Source: Parapristionchus giblindavisi
Taxonomy: Eukaryota; Nematoda; Chromadorea; Rhabditida; Diplogasteridae
NCBI GenBank assembly: GCA_943737045.1
Contig: CALSFV010000236.1
Coordinates: 660,001 to 724,000, forward strand
Reading direction: 5' to 3'
DNA length: 64,000 nt
Shown here one piece after another: positions 23,336-34,728 of the stretch. Below the pieces are notes generated by a model. That model had not been told where the DNA came from and did not search any database. It saw nothing but the letters and a program-made list of their open reading frames with translations. Each line of letters starts with the position of its first letter. Position 1 is the first letter of the stretch. The position numbers were made by a program, and so were the translations under genes.

Positions 23336-26300
23336 TTCTGTTCGTTGATCTCTATTTACAATATATTACTATTTGTACAATTACACTCATCAAGATTAGC
23401 TAAGCAGAGTTGCCACTGAAGTAAACATATATCTTCATTTGATTAGTTCTTCTCTTCATCATCTAATATTCTTTTGATTCTAGGCCTCTCCAAGTTCGCC
23501 CATCTACTGAATGTCGAATTCTTCGCTGATATGATCAAGTGTATGGAGGAACTCATCGATCAGAAGGTTTCACTATCATCCACGATTATCGATTGAATCT
23601 CTCAAAATTAGGCTCTACTGCTGAAGCCCAGATTGCCCCAAAATGGATAATTAATCATTCATTAATCCATGCGCAGTTACAATTAATAGGCACTAGTTGA
23701 ATCTGAATCAAATAGGTTTCATTATGAATCTGCAACTTTACGTTGGTTGATCATGTTTCTATAACGAGTTAAAATAATTTATTGTTTCTTCTCCCGCCTT
23801 TACAATTAGTGATCAGAATGAGATCTGAATACAACTGGTTGAATTCGCGTCACTGCTTTGCTTATTGACAATTGATCAAGCTGTTCTGGCCAATAATTTC
23901 CTAATCAATGTTTCAGTAATCAATGTTCCAATCAAACCAATATTTAATCCATACTTTCCTTTTCCCATATTTAAATCGATATCGACGATCAATAACTTCT
24001 ATATTCAAGCGATAATCAATATTCTCCCTGCAGCATCTGCGTGTGATGGACTCTCTCCACTGTGTCCACACCGTCTTCGTCATCCTGTCAGGAGATGGAC
24101 AAGCCCTGAATGTCGATCCTTACAGGTATACTGTAATCGTTTACCGTATTCCACATTGTGCCTGACATACGTGGGCACCACTGCCGCTAGCGTCAATGCA
24201 CCCCCGATTTTTGGCACCCGACCCCCCGAATTTCCAAGAAAATCACTCAAAATGATGTATAAATGCTCCATTTTTTGCTTCCGACCCCCCGATTTTCATT
24301 TCCAGCGGCAATGCCCGCCCACGTATGGTGCCTGAAATACCGTATGTAGTCTTTGTGGGAGTATCGAGAAATGACTTTAACTATATGTATTTAATTTTAT
24401 TTTCTTGTTGTTGCATCTTTTTGATGTATGAAAAATTATAGGTTTTAGAACAATATGTATTCGTTTTCAGATTCTACAAGTCTGTATACCAGCTATTGTC
24501 GGCGCTTCCATTCGAGAAGGATCCAGGTAAATGTTTATATAATTGTGATGCAATCTTAATCTCCAAAACCGATTGATGATTAATATATTCAGACAGTATT
24601 CATTATAAATACTGTATTTCCAATCAATAGATATTTCGACTTACAGTACTCAGTATACTGTATTTCCAATCAATCGATATTTCGACTTACAGTACTCAGT
24701 ATACTGTATTTCCAATCAATCAATACCTCAACTTACAGTACTCCGTCGTAAGGAATGCTCGATGATGTCTCGTTGCCTGGATAAGATGTTCAATGCAAGA
24801 CGGAAACAGGTGAGTATCGAGTGGCCTTTCACACTTTAGCTATAGTTGAAATGATGAATGCTAGACGTTATTATTATCGTTTTTTATTATTTCAAAAACG
24901 GTGTGATTGTATTGCCAATAATTCCTGACTTTGAGCCTTGCTTCAGAATGAGAGTAGTTCATATTTGCAATAAATATCACCGAATGGCGGTTGTCTATAA
25001 AAACACTGGATCATTTTAGATTTATTATGGTTTTTTTCTTAAATTAGTTTCTAACACAACCCATTTCTTAGTCTGTCGTTTTCTTTCTTTTTCTATATTA
25101 CAATATGCTTGTCCGCGCTCCTGTGGAAAGCGCGCACATAGTGCACATGTAATGCTGATTCAGATTATTGATCGCTAGAAATATCAATGAGGGGAAATGG
25201 CAGTTGCAATAGGTTATGAACTGACGACAACGTGTTCATGAGTCCGAATGCGTACCACTGCGTATGCGATGGATAATGTCTGATATGTATCATTCATTTT
25301 AATGAATGGTACAATTTAAAAATAATTGTTATGGTACAACAACGATAGCTTAACAATAGTGCCGTGTATTGCCTTCAGTTGAGCTCGACTAGAAACTTGA
25401 ATCTACCGGGATTGGTCAATGTTTATTATGGCTTACAATTAGGTGGCTAGCACATGATGCAAATTCGTATGCTAGTTTTCAATTTGCTCATTGTTGGTAA
25501 TTGTTGAGTGTATAGCATACATGGGCGGGCATTGCCGCTGGAAATAAAAATCGGAGGGTCGGACGCAAAAATCGGGGGGTCGAAAGCAAAAAAAAATGAA
25601 GCATTTATATCATTTTGAGTGATTTTTTTGGAAAATCGGAAGGTCGGGTGCCAAAAATCTGGGGTGTATTGCCGCTAGCGGCAGTGGTGTCCACGTATAT
25701 AGCTATTCGACCTATGCACCATTCATTATCCCCACCCTCATTCAGGTTCCCCTCGCCCGTGTCGCCGCATTCGCTCGTCGTATCCTGCTCACGTGTGTGG
25801 TGCTCGACGACATCTCCGCCCTGCCACTCATGGCCACCACGAGGTATACGGTAGCACACTCGGTTTGTCTATCGTAAACTGATCTTATTATCCCTTTCAG
25901 AACGTTTTTCATCGCCTTCCCAAAGTTGGTAGGACTCGTCGAAGTAGCTGAGGTAGGCCAATATTGATTGATTAAAAATATTTACAAAATCAATTTACTA
26001 CTGTATACTTTCAATAGTTTTTTTCGTTGTATGTCACCGTACTCTTCGTTATTGATTATCGATCGGGCGTTACCGTATACATCTCGATGTATCATTTTCG
26101 TTTCAGGAAGAGGAGGGCGGTGGATCAGTGATGTTCCGTGCGGACTTTGACGATCCAGACTCGGCGTGTGCCGTAACAAGCGATGCCACGCTTGAGCTCC
26201 ATCGATTGGCCAAGGTATGAGGGTTATTGTATCTATGATATCAGATGAGGATTACTGTATCTAAAATATTGTATGAAGATTACTGTATCTATAATATTAT

Positions 26301-27621
26301 ATGAAGATTACTGTATCTTAAATATTACGATATGTGCAATGTTGTTGTCATTTGCCATTATGATATTGAATGTTCCTAGAGTAAAGAAGGATATTTAATT
26401 TTTGTATTTATCCTACATCACAAGGGCGAAAAAACAAGATATCAAAAATATAATAAGTGAGGGTTGATGTGAAAATTTATGTTAATGTTAGCATAGCTAC
26501 ATGCTGCTGGACAATTTATGAATATGAATACAATAAATAAATTTAATCGATCAATTACAGCGTCGTCATCGTCTTCTCGCCTCTCTCGGTCGCAATATGC
26601 TCCACGGTGTGCCCAGTGCCGGACCCAATCGAGTCGATCCCAATGCTGTCAGCTGGTGAGCAATGATTTGTTTTAGAGATCAAGACCTGGGTTACGGTAT
26701 TTGTGACTGTGTGTTTGATACGGTAGTGATGTATGATTTTTGAGATTAAGACCTGGGTTACGGGAGTTGTATATTTATTAATTGCGGAGCTTCGTAAACA
26801 GTGTTTGGACAAGTTAGATGCCGTTCTTCCCTTGCAAACGCGATAATTAGTGGTTTTGATCTTGCATCTTATATCCATCGTGGTAATTTGCCCTATCCTT
26901 CCTAATGTATGATGACTGATACAGCAAAGTGGCGGGTTTGAATAACAACGTCTTGGTGTCTATGGACGATAGAATAGTTGCCCTAGTTGTCTTTGTATGG
27001 TTTATACGGTAGGGGCGTATGAGTAAAGACGGGCTTAGGTATTATACGACGAGCACGGTTGTGGTGTGTTTTTTTAGAAAAGGCTTGTGCAATTAATTTA
27101 ATTAATATATTTTTATAAATATAAATATTTTAATTGCAGTCGTGCATGGGATCTGGGAGCGGACGAGACGTCCCACGAGGAAGCCGGCGCCCTCTCATTA
27201 CTACAGTCACAGGTATAATTAAAAATTAATTTAATAAATAATTTAATGCACAGAAATGATATGCATGCACAGATTTTAAGATAACTTGTAACAATAAAAC
27301 TATTAACTAATAATGTGCTTCATAGTGTTTATTTATGAAAATGCGCATTTCGGATGGATTTCTGTTAATGCATTAATTCACACCCCGAGCTATTTTGAAG
27401 CTCTTCGCTCTGGCGATACTCTCTCACTTACTTTTTCTACAAGAGAGCATTGCCAGAGCGGAGAGTACAATTAGCTCGGGTCATGTCTTTAAATAGATTC
27501 AAAATGAGTCTCATCTATGTCGTTTTAGGCGAAGAAGAACAAGAAGAAGACAGGACAGGAGTCGCTGAATTGCAAGAACCTCTATTCCAGAATCATCACA
27601 CTGTTAGAGAATGATAAATGA
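17698..27621 (+). CDS. NOC3L: NOC3L, nucleolar complex protein 3 (complete, 778 aa)
   Basis: Twenty-five exons: 17698-17895, 18045-18186, 18424-18486, 18837-18913, 19038-19106, 19308-19424, 19735-19836, 20142-20257, 20315-20358, 20649-20806, 21199-21280, 21519-21598, 21782-21877, 22508-22588, 22724-22814, 23484-23566, 24034-24125, 24471-24526, 24739-24809, 25746-25843, 25901-25952, 26107-26214, 26561-26655, 27140-27212, 27529-27621. The sum is 2337 nt with every junction GT-AG and in phase. Noc3 exports and matures pre-60S ribosomes with Noc2 and, in yeast, has a role in replication licensing. Visible parts: a basic N-terminus, an acidic stretch at 165-182, the NOC3 domain ([29 protein letters not shown]) at about 184-310, a basic linker near 430-450, and the CBF/Mak21-like region ([32 protein letters not shown]) at about 505-640. 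Length matches human NOC3L (800 aa). Confidence 0.95.
18646..18781. repeat. Palindromic MITE (GCACATTCAGGAT ends)
   Basis: GCACATTCAGGATATAAAATG is mirrored by TTTTACATCCTGAATGTGC; in NOC3L intron 3. Confidence 0.65.
19886..19944. repeat. Short palindrome (CGGCTGGTTAATT ends)
   Basis: CGGCTGGTTAATT and AATTAACCAGCCG flank a small loop containing TAGCAGCTGGGTTGCTA; in NOC3L intron 7. Confidence 0.55.
23041..23182. repeat. Purine-rich GA tract in NOC3L intron 15
   Basis: Almost pure GA-rich plus strand with AGAGAGAG runs, followed by a (CT)n run at 23303-23330 in the same intron. It could form an imperfect hairpin in the transcript. Confidence 0.7.
24166..24327. repeat. MITE, family A, in NOC3L intron 17
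   Basis: CATACGTGGGCACCACTGCCG...GCCCGCCCACGTATG with GTGCCTGA on both sides. Interior ACCCCCCGAATTTCC blocks match the copy at 25516. Confidence 0.7.
24600..24738 (+). repeat. 46-bp tandem repeat carrying the NOC3L exon-19 acceptor
   Basis: CTTACAGTACTC recurs with 46-bp spacing, the AG ending at 24646, 24692 and 24738. Only the last gives the in-frame exon 24739-24809; the other two would shift the frame. Confidence 0.75.
25516..25699. repeat. MITE, family A, in NOC3L intron 19
   Basis: CATACATGGGCGGGCATTGCCGCT...GGTGTCCACGTATA; the interior is the inverse of the 24166 copy. Confidence 0.65.
26215..26325. repeat. Tandem repeat, about 33 bp, about 4 copies
   Basis: Units of ATGAAGATTACTGTATCT start at the donor of NOC3L exon 22 and run into the intron. 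Confidence 0.65.
27388..27494. repeat. Palindromic MITE, family F, in the last NOC3L intron
   Basis: CCCCGAGCTATTTTGAAGCTC...GAGTACAATTAGCTCGGG around CTCTGGCGATACTCTC and its complement. Confidence 0.65.
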
Positions 27622-27921
27622 GTAACCTAATTTGGCCTTCCGCTCTGATCACACGATCTCTGCGAGAGTGTTTTCAAGGAGTGTAGCTCTTGGTGTTTGT
27701 TTGGTAAATCGATTGAGATGATTTATTGATTGTTTCTCGTTCACACAAAAGTTGTCGATCCTATAGACTTTGGTTTTGTTTCATTGAGTTTGGTATATTT
27801 GTTACTCCATCACTGTAGTGATACTATAGTATATTACAGTAATTACGTGTATTTATTGTTGATGTTTTCTTCTTATTCACAATCGTTGATTTGTCTGTTA
27901 CTCTCCCATTCATTCATACAA

Positions 27922-27927
27922 AATAAA
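27922..27927 (+). terminator. Probable polyadenylation signal of NOC3L
   Basis: AATAAA about 300 nt downstream of the stop codon. The 3' UTR before it (27622-27921) has no other feature. Confidence 0.5.
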
Positions 27928-28204
27928 CTTTTATTTTGGTTTTGGTCCGAGTACAAAGTGAGACAAATGCTTACGACCTACAAATGTTTCTTTATCGCAT
28001 AGGAGAAGTCAAGCAGCACAATACAGACAAAAACTACAGCACAGAAAACCAATGTGGTTATTTGCAATTATACCTATAAGCCATATTAATATAATATTGC
28101 TTGCTATAAAATATTATTTATACAGTTGCCTATAAAGATGAATGGAATAATTTTAACCCTATATTATCTCACAATCATCGAATTACAAAGAGAATATAAA
28201 GAAC

Positions 28205-30790
28205 TCATGAGGAACACACAATGTTCGAGATTCCACCATAGTTGTAGATACCAGTGGAGGGTGACTGAACCGTCACTGGTCCTCCCAATTGGAGACTGTT
28301 ACGAAGTAGACTATTATCGATTGTTCCGTTGATCAATGTTATCTGAAAGTAGTCAAAGGTGCTAAAAGAAAAGAAGACAATACTCAAAGGGAGTTTAAAT
28401 ATGTAGACTCCCCCGAATATTTTCGTGAACAAACTGTGAAGACAGACTTATAGCAAAAGTTATTCACATACCGTACACTATTTATTTTATGCTAATTCAG
28501 CTTATTGATCGCTTGAATCATGAATGAATCATGCTAGCAAACTCAGGCAAAGGCGAACTTTTTGAAAATAGGAAAGTTCGGCAATTGGATTCGAACCCGC
28601 GATCATGCGCTATCTAGTCAGAAGTTTTGCCACTGCGCTAATTATAAGGGAACTGGGTAGTTTGCCTATCTTCTTGCATATGACTAGACACTTGCATAAG
28701 CGAGATGTAAGAGAATCGCATGATCATTCGCGGGTCTCCATCTTTAACCTCTCAATGGTCTCTTCGACGCGCAATGCTCTCTCGTTGTTAGAGAACAGAG
28801 AAATAGTGTGCGCAATGAAGAGGTCATTAAGAGAGGTTTTTACATTCTACTGCATTGTACTCTTCCTTACTCTTCTTTTCGTTACACCCCAAGCTAATTT
28901 CACTCCGCATTGGCAATACTCTCTCGCAGACAAAGAAAGCGAGAGAGTGTGGCCAGAGCGGAGAGTTTCAAATTACACAGAGATTAAATATACCCGAATG
29001 CCGTTAGTTGGCGAACGATTTGCCCGTATTCAGACAAATGCTAGCCTGTATATGGGCAAATCGGTGGTTTTTGGGCTACCATTTGCCCGAATGTGGGCAA
29101 ATCGTGTACACAAGTATCGTAAGTTGGCAAATCTATTACCCATATTTGGGTAAGTTTGCTCTCAGTGTAGCTTGGGGCGTCCCTTTACTGATTTTAACAA
29201 CTTTATAAACAAACATGAAATATGATTGTTTCGGAGAAAAAGATGAAAAGTTACCGCAAATTGCCCTGTGGCACATCCGAGGTCGATTGCCGAATCGAAT
29301 TCTTTGATGACAAGTGCGGTTGTAGGAGAAGTTTGTATTGAAGAAGCATGGTCAGCATTCACTATTCCAGCACTCTTGCTATCGCCCACTAAATATATAT
29401 TTGATCGAATAACTAAATAAATAAATCAAATTTTGAATAATTTCTCTTGCTCAGTTTTGGATTACATAGCGGCAGTGCTGTACGACGCTTATTAGATCTT
29501 TCGTACCCACCTAGAGAAAAGAGGTGGAACCCACAGCACATAAGTCCTGTGAAGTGTTATATTTAAAACTTTTTTGGCACCAAAAACTGTTAAATATAAC
29601 ACTTCACAGGTCTTATGTGGTGTGGGTTATACTTTATTCTCTGTGTGTACTGCGCTGACATCTTTTGGAATCTTAAAACTTACTGTCTATAGCTCCGAAG
29701 CCCAAGAATATGTTGTTCCCGCCCCAGAATTCTTGCCCCGCACTACCCATACAGCGTGTTTCGTTGTAGGTGAAGTGGAAGTATAGTGATATAGTACTCG
29801 ATATTGAATAGTAGATGCCACGATCCTTGATGGACTTACAAGCAGTAGAACCTGAATAAACATAATAATAATAATACAATTTTAATGCATCGATCGATAT
29901 ATCTGAAAAAAATGGTACAGTTACACAGGGATAATATGTCACGTACAGAGACAATATATTATCTCTAAAAAGTCCAAACATTGACTTTAATAAATTTCGA
30001 AAGTAGGTAAAATTATACATATGGGTCAACTTCACCTGACTGAGAATCCGAAGTGCACTTCACTATCAGGGATTTAGGCATTACGCAAGAATCAGCGGCT
30101 GGCTTGGCCTGCTTCAGTAACGCGCACACATTATTCTCATAGGCGACCGCCCAGCAGTCGGGATTCTGAACAAAATGAAAAATCGATATTTTTGAAATAT
30201 TTTATATTAAGTTCTAGTTAAGATCTGGCTACACCATCACAAGTTGTTGTTATTTTTCAGTAATTTCAAGTTACTTTTATTTAAATTTAGAAAAGTCAAA
30301 CCTAATATATGTAAATCAAACCTGATCACATTTGACCACACAGTGTCCCTCACTCTCCACATCGGTCAAACGAACAATTCGCTCTCTCAAGGTTTTATCG
30401 ATAGTGCGAACGAAACACGAAGCATCGACCTTAATTATTTTGCAAATTATAATCCACATAATCCATTAAAATCACTGTGAGTCTTTTCAAAACCATGTTT
30501 CAAAAGTTGCAGTGCATTTAAAAAAAGCTATGTGATCTACGTGTTGAAAATCACACGTTTTTAAAAAGGGACAACTCAAGCTAATTCAAAACTCTAAGTT
30601 CGGTTTATTACGAGAGCGCATGGCCAGAGCGGAGTGTTAAATCAGCTTGGTGGTGTACCTTTAAGTCTTCATGCGGTAACTTTAATGAATATATTCATAT
30701 ATATAGAACTACCTTATTCCACATAATCACAAAAAGAAAGGCTGCCAGCATCGCAAATCGTATAGTCGAATAGAGAGTGCACCCACTCAT
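28205..30790 (-). CDS. PNS1: secreted protein with PAN-like N-terminal module (251 aa, complete)
   Basis: Exons 30790-30713, 30429-30322, 30165-30036, 29851-29684, 29388-29255, 28342-28205; all GT-AG and in phase (756 nt). Exon 1 is a hydrophobic signal peptide (FAMLAAFLFVIM). Exons 2-3 make a cysteine module, ASCF...GHCVVKCDQ then NPDCWAVAYENNVCALL and VKCTS. The C..KC....CWA..Y....C pattern suggests a PAN/apple-like fold, used for protein or sugar contacts. Exon 4 has CKSI...YYSIS and GQEFWGG; exon 6 ends GGISNIVCSS. An acceptor (CTCATTCAG) lies 3 nt before the ATG. It is the most diverged intact member of a local family of about ten copies. The domain name and function are inference. Intron 5 (28343-29254) is filled by MITEs and a SINE. 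Confidence 0.75.
28566..28650 (-). repeat. tRNA-derived SINE
   Basis: On the minus strand TTAGCGCAGTGG (A box) and GGGTTCGAATCC (B box), followed by TTGCCGAACTTTCC. The same family recurs at 52690-52775, which ends AACGAACTTTCC. Confidence 0.6.
28738..28850. repeat. Palindromic MITE, family G (CTCAATGGTCTCTTCGACGCG)
   Basis: Inverted halves around TCTCGTTGTTAGAGAACAGAG; related copies at 44618-44738 and 45660-45780. Confidence 0.6.
28888..29190. repeat. Family F MITE with a second inverted segment between its halves
   Basis: CCCCAAGCTAATTTCACTCCGC begins it and TGTAGCTTGGGGCG ends it. Between lies a segment with repeated TTTGCCCGA/TGGGCAAATCG blocks, making a composite. The 182-codon open frame across it is not a gene. 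Confidence 0.55.
29510..29648. repeat. Palindromic MITE related to 5251-5392
   Basis: AGAGAAAAGAGGTGG...TACTTTATTCTCT with an inner AGTGTTATATTTAA / TTAAATATAACACT pair; in PNS1 intron 4. Confidence 0.6.
30568..30655. repeat. Palindromic MITE, family F
   Basis: GACAACTCAAGCTAATTC...AAATCAGCTTGGTGG around a CTCTAAG/GAGCGCATGGCCAGAGCGGAG core; in PNS1 intron 1. Confidence 0.55.
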
Positions 30791-32687
30791 CCTCTGAATG
30801 AGGGGCTTATGAATGACTCAAAGAGACTATACTATATATCTTTATGCGCTTCATAGACGACAGATTCATGGTAACGGAGTTTGATGAAGATTTCCAACCA
30901 TGCAAACAACAATAAGGCACGTTCATAATTTTAGAGGGGTCGTTGAGCACGAAAATTACAAACATTCCGAATTTTCCAATTCCAAATTCAAATTCCAAAT
31001 TCAAATTCCGAATCAAAATTCCAAAAATAACAACAAAAAAAACCTCATTCGGTAATAATCGCAGCCGAATGGTCAAAATGATTGAGAATGGTTCTGACGA
31101 GTAATGATCCGATGATATTTTACGTTCAATATTTTAGAGGAATCGTATAGCACTTCACGCAAAACACTATATGGAGCTATGAATGAGATTTTTCCATATT
31201 CTCACTTTGTAATACTTGAACTGTCCTATTATTATGTTCTGTCGCACGCTAAATATAATCAATCGTTTGTACACCGACTAAGTGAGATTGTGGAATAACA
31301 AAAATTGATTTATACCAATAACCCACACAAATATGAAAATATACAAATTCAGCAACTTATTAACTAAGACAATAGAATGATATCCGAAGTATATATAAAG
31401 TATATATTTATATATAATTAATCTCATCAGCACATAAGATGTTTGAGATATCATTATATTGGATGATTCCGAATGAAGTTGACTCAATCTGCACCGTACC
31501 ATTATAATGAATGACATCGCCTGGTAGATCATTCACGATTGTTCCATTTTTAAGCAACACCTCAAACTCATGTATTCTAAACCATGTAAAGTACACATAA
31601 AAACCTACCATAAGTGGTCCATGCTGGTACATACATGAAATTGAGTTTGTCCTTTGAGGATGATTGTTTAACAAACAAAAGATGGAATGCAGTTTCCAGA
31701 GATATTTCTGGCGCAGTATTAATTACAACAAAAATTGTACTCTCTGAAATTTTCTTTAAAGGTACACTCCGAAACAAATTCTAAGCTCTGACAATGCTCC
31801 GTTGCTTTTTTTGTTTAAGAGTGTATTGCCAGAGCGGAAAGTAAAAGTAGCTCGATGTTTGCTTTAAGGGAAACAAGAGTGAGTTTCATACCAGACATCG
31901 AATCGAGATTAGAAAATATGCTGATACCACTCCAGAATTCTTGCCCATCTTTGCCCATAATGCAAGAGTATGAAGTATTATTATTGAAGAAGTAGAGTGA
32001 TATTGTATTCGATATCGAGTAGTAAAAATTTTGCGTTCCGTTATAGATTCGCATGAAGATGGATCTGAAATATATATTATTAAATTATCTAACATTGGAG
32101 TGGTGAAAATACGGATGGGTTTTCTCGATTCCGAAAAGAATATCAATCGAATATGGATTTTAAAAAAGTGTCAGACCTGAGTCCTGTGATGTACACTTCA
32201 CTACAAGCGATTTTGTCGTGGTACAAATATTGGCGTTTGTTCTGGTCTGCTTCAGCAACGCACACGATTTATTTTTTTCTTCTCATAATCGATCGCCCAA
32301 CATTCGGGATTTTGTAAAATTGAAATTATTTTATTGAATTATCAGAATAATTTAATGAAACCTTATCACATTCAACCACACAATGTCCTTCACTCTCCAC
32401 ATTCGATAAACGTTCAATTCTCTCCCGATACATTTTATCTTTTCTTGCAATGAAACACGAAGCATCAATCTTAATTGGAATATGCTACAAAAATTAGAGA
32501 TTTTGAAATACATGGATACTATAGGGCATCATATCCAACTCCCGTCGTTGGGATTCGTCATCGTATTATTGTGTAGTGATCCTGGAATCCCCTTGTACTT
32601 ACTCAGCGAAAATTATTTCCTCAGCTGCATTTTTCTGATACTTGTTGTTAACAGTGTTTGAACAACATTTACTGCGAACACAAATAC

Positions 32688-32693
32688 TTTATT
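32688..32693 (-). terminator. Probable polyadenylation signal of the arm 1 CKS gene
   Basis: AATAAA about 440 nt after the stop codon, conserved in the mirror copy at 43051-43056. Confidence 0.5.
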
Positions 32694-33129
32694 CATTTGC
32701 ACAACACATACAGAAAGAGAATCTTGTAGAGAAATGTGTGTGTGTGTGCTTCTAAAAGAGGTCAATCGATAGTCTTCGATCAATAGATCAAAGATCATGC
32801 ATGAGTAAGGGATGGGTACTGCACAATTAAGCATGAAACGGATAAGATGAATGAAATACATGATGATCAGCAGGGTGAAGAGGAGAAAGATGAGGGAATC
32901 GAAGATATGGATTTGATAAGTATATGGAGTGAGAGGGCAGTTGTTTACACATTTGGGATACGGTAGCACAAGTGAATCGATAGTGGGGACGTTAATCAAC
33001 TACAGTATTGAACAGAAATAGTTGTGTATGGTGTAGTAGGTAGTGCAACGAGACCACTCGTTTAGCTGTACAGGTATGGATGATAAGAGTGGGAGACGCA
33101 TAGTACGGTAGAGTAGATCAACCTCAACC

Positions 33130-33414
33130 TCAACCTCGGACACCAATCTGTCCACTGGTCTTGACTCCGCCCCTTTCAGCAGCGGGTTTCTTGCCGGGAA
33201 GAGCACGACGGAAGAGGAGGACATGACGCTCAGGAGGATGGATCATGTAGTGAACCCATCCGGGTGACTGCTGAATACCAAGGGAACGCCACTCACTCTC
33301 AGACATCAAACGATTCTTGGGAACCAACTTGGCTACATCCTTGGGAACGTGAACGTGTCTGTACTCATACTCGTCGTCCTCGTACTTGGCAGAGTAATAG
33401 AATTCAGAAGACAT
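33130..33414 (-). CDS. cks-1: CKS, cyclin-dependent kinase regulatory subunit (arm 1 copy)
   Basis: A single exon of 94 codons. CKS proteins bind Cdks and, through a phosphate pocket, dock the kinase on primed substrates. The whole family core is present: [20 protein letters not shown], then [18 protein letters not shown] and [16 protein letters not shown]. The HPPERH hinge replaces HEPEPH of vertebrates and resembles the nematode form. The C-terminal tail is Gly/Lys-rich. A TTTTACCCAG acceptor lies about 20 nt upstream of the ATG, and an AATAAA at 32693-32688 fits a short transcript. Absence of introns in an intron-rich genome suggests a retrocopy or a naturally simple gene. The protein is identical to the arm 2 copy. 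Confidence 0.93.
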   Translation of the reverse strand: MSSEFYYSAKYEDDEYEYRHVHVPKDVAKLVPKNRLMSESEWRSLGIQQSPGWVHYMIHPPERHVLLFRRALPGKKPAAERGGVKTSGQIGVRG

Positions 33415-33424
33415 TATTAATTCA

Positions 33425-33434
33425 CTTGAGATAC
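33425..33434 (-). promoter_or_regulatory. Possible spliced-leader acceptor of the arm 1 CKS gene
   Basis: On the minus strand TTTTTACCCAG precedes the ATG by about 20 nt. The sequence just upstream (from about 33451) is derived from a fold-back MITE. Confidence 0.45.
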
Positions 33435-33450
33435 TGGGTAAAAACCAAGG

Positions 33451-33745
33451 TAGCTAGATTACGGCAGTTCGGGTTACGGTATCAAGAAAGATAAAAGTTG
33501 ACTATTAATATAATGGCAACTAGTATTTGGTCTCGGAGCACCATGAATTTTTCGACTTCTGCCATTCTCAACCATGAACCTCAGTCGGCCAGGTCATGTT
33601 TCGACTGAAAAAAAATCAGTTCGCGATTCCTGACGGTTTACCATACCGTACACCACTACTGATAACAATGGTACAACTTTTGTTTCCAGATACCATCTCC
33701 CAACCGATTTATGATTCGTTGCCGAAACGGGCGCCCCCGGAGTAT
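33451..33745. repeat. Half of a Mutator-like fold-back MITE beside CKS (arm 1)
   Basis: GGTAGCTAGATTACGG through GCAACTAGTATTTGGTCTCGG to TTGCCGAAACGGGCGCCCCC matches one arm of the 651-bp palindrome at 61696-62346. The other arm is absent on the far side of CKS. The mirror copy is at about 41999-42293. Confidence 0.75.
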
Positions 33746-34303
33746 GAGCCCGATCAGTTGAATTTTGCGAAGTTTCAAAAATTATTTTTCTCATTTTTCG
33801 AGGTACAGTAAGTACCTGCTCAGGTTAATATCCGTTCTGTTTACCAGCAATATGTCTTCTATATATAGTGGAAGACAGTTTACTAGTGTTTCATGAAATT
33901 TCGAATTCTTCGAGAGAAGTTGCAATTGGAGAAAGGAGGTCGAAAATTGTTAGAATTAAAAAAAAAAAAAAAAATAATATAATGGCTATCGATGCTCTTT
34001 TAGTCCCACAAAAATTCTTTTTTTGGGTGGCTCTAATAAATTCAGTGGTATCGGAAATTTCGATTTTCTCAAAGGAATGAATTAGCTCAAGTGGATCGCA
34101 TAGCGGTAACTACTCGTCAGCAAATTTTGTTCATGTTAACAACAAGTATCAGAAAAATCCAGCTGAGGAAAAGTAGTTGGATATGAGGCCCACTAGTACT
34201 ATAGTTTTTTTTTTGTTTTTGAACTATGATGACTTACAGTACAAAAATTTGTAAGTCTCAGCTTGTGCACTAACACAGTAAAAATCTCGAATTAACCTAC
34301 CAT

Positions 34304-34356
34304 TCCGACCCTTGGTCCTCCCTTCCGACCCTTGGTCCTCCCTTCCGACCCTTGGT
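34304..34356. repeat. 20-bp tandem repeat, 3 copies (arm 1)
   Basis: TTCCGACCCTTGGTCCTCCC repeats three times; the mirror is at about 41388-41440 in arm 2. Confidence 0.8.
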
Positions 34357-34692
34357 CCTCGACTTTCTCAATGACGATTTTTATCACGGCTTCCTCCACC
34401 CGGTGATAAGCATCCATACAACACAAGCATCCTCGCTCACTCTAATTATGCACTGCACATTGCATTCACTTGTTCACTTGTACCATATCGCACTGAATTA
34501 TCGTCAAAGAGAGGGATCATGGTGTCATGGTTGAGTTCCTCCCTTTAAAACCCATTAAAATTTCCATACCCCCCCCTCCCCAACCCCCAATGCTGTGATC
34601 TAGTTATTGCAGCTATTCCCATTCCCTTATTAATTTATTTATTCCACATTTATCATTTTCGTTCATCTGTTTTAATCGCATAAGGAAATAAA

Positions 34693-34696
<4 letters not shown>

Positions 34697-34724
<28 letters not shown>
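34697..34724. repeat. (ATT)n microsatellite next to the PNS2a signal-peptide exon
   Basis: Ten ATT units directly downstream of the exon 1 donor. On the mirror strand it forms the start of the PNS2b intron at 41018-41048. Confidence 0.85.

Positions 34725-34728
<4 letters not shown>

Larger units (their letters stand above)
32514..34207. mobile_element. Inverted-repeat-bounded unit carrying the CKS gene (arm 1)
   Basis: Left end (about 32514-32660) and right end (about 34130-34207) are inverted copies sharing CATATCCAACT and CTCAGCTG(C/G)ATTTTTCTG followed by ATACTTGTTGTTAACA. The left copy has about 75-95 bp of extra sequence. Between them lie the CKS gene and half of a fold-back MITE. It looks like a gene-bearing transposon or a gene caught between two element copies. 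No transposase is present and the target duplication is unclear. Confidence 0.5.

Noticed and set aside
23865..24335. 156-codon plus-strand open frame
   Set aside because: It runs over NOC3L exon 17 in the wrong frame and then into a family A MITE.
28605..29153. 182-codon plus-strand open frame
   Set aside because: It crosses a SINE, a family G MITE and a family F composite; no domain and no splice support. It lies in PNS1 intron 5.
32613..32999. 128-codon open frame, duplicated at 42745-43131
   Set aside because: It is the 3' UTR of CKS on the same strand; it exists twice only because of the inverted duplication.
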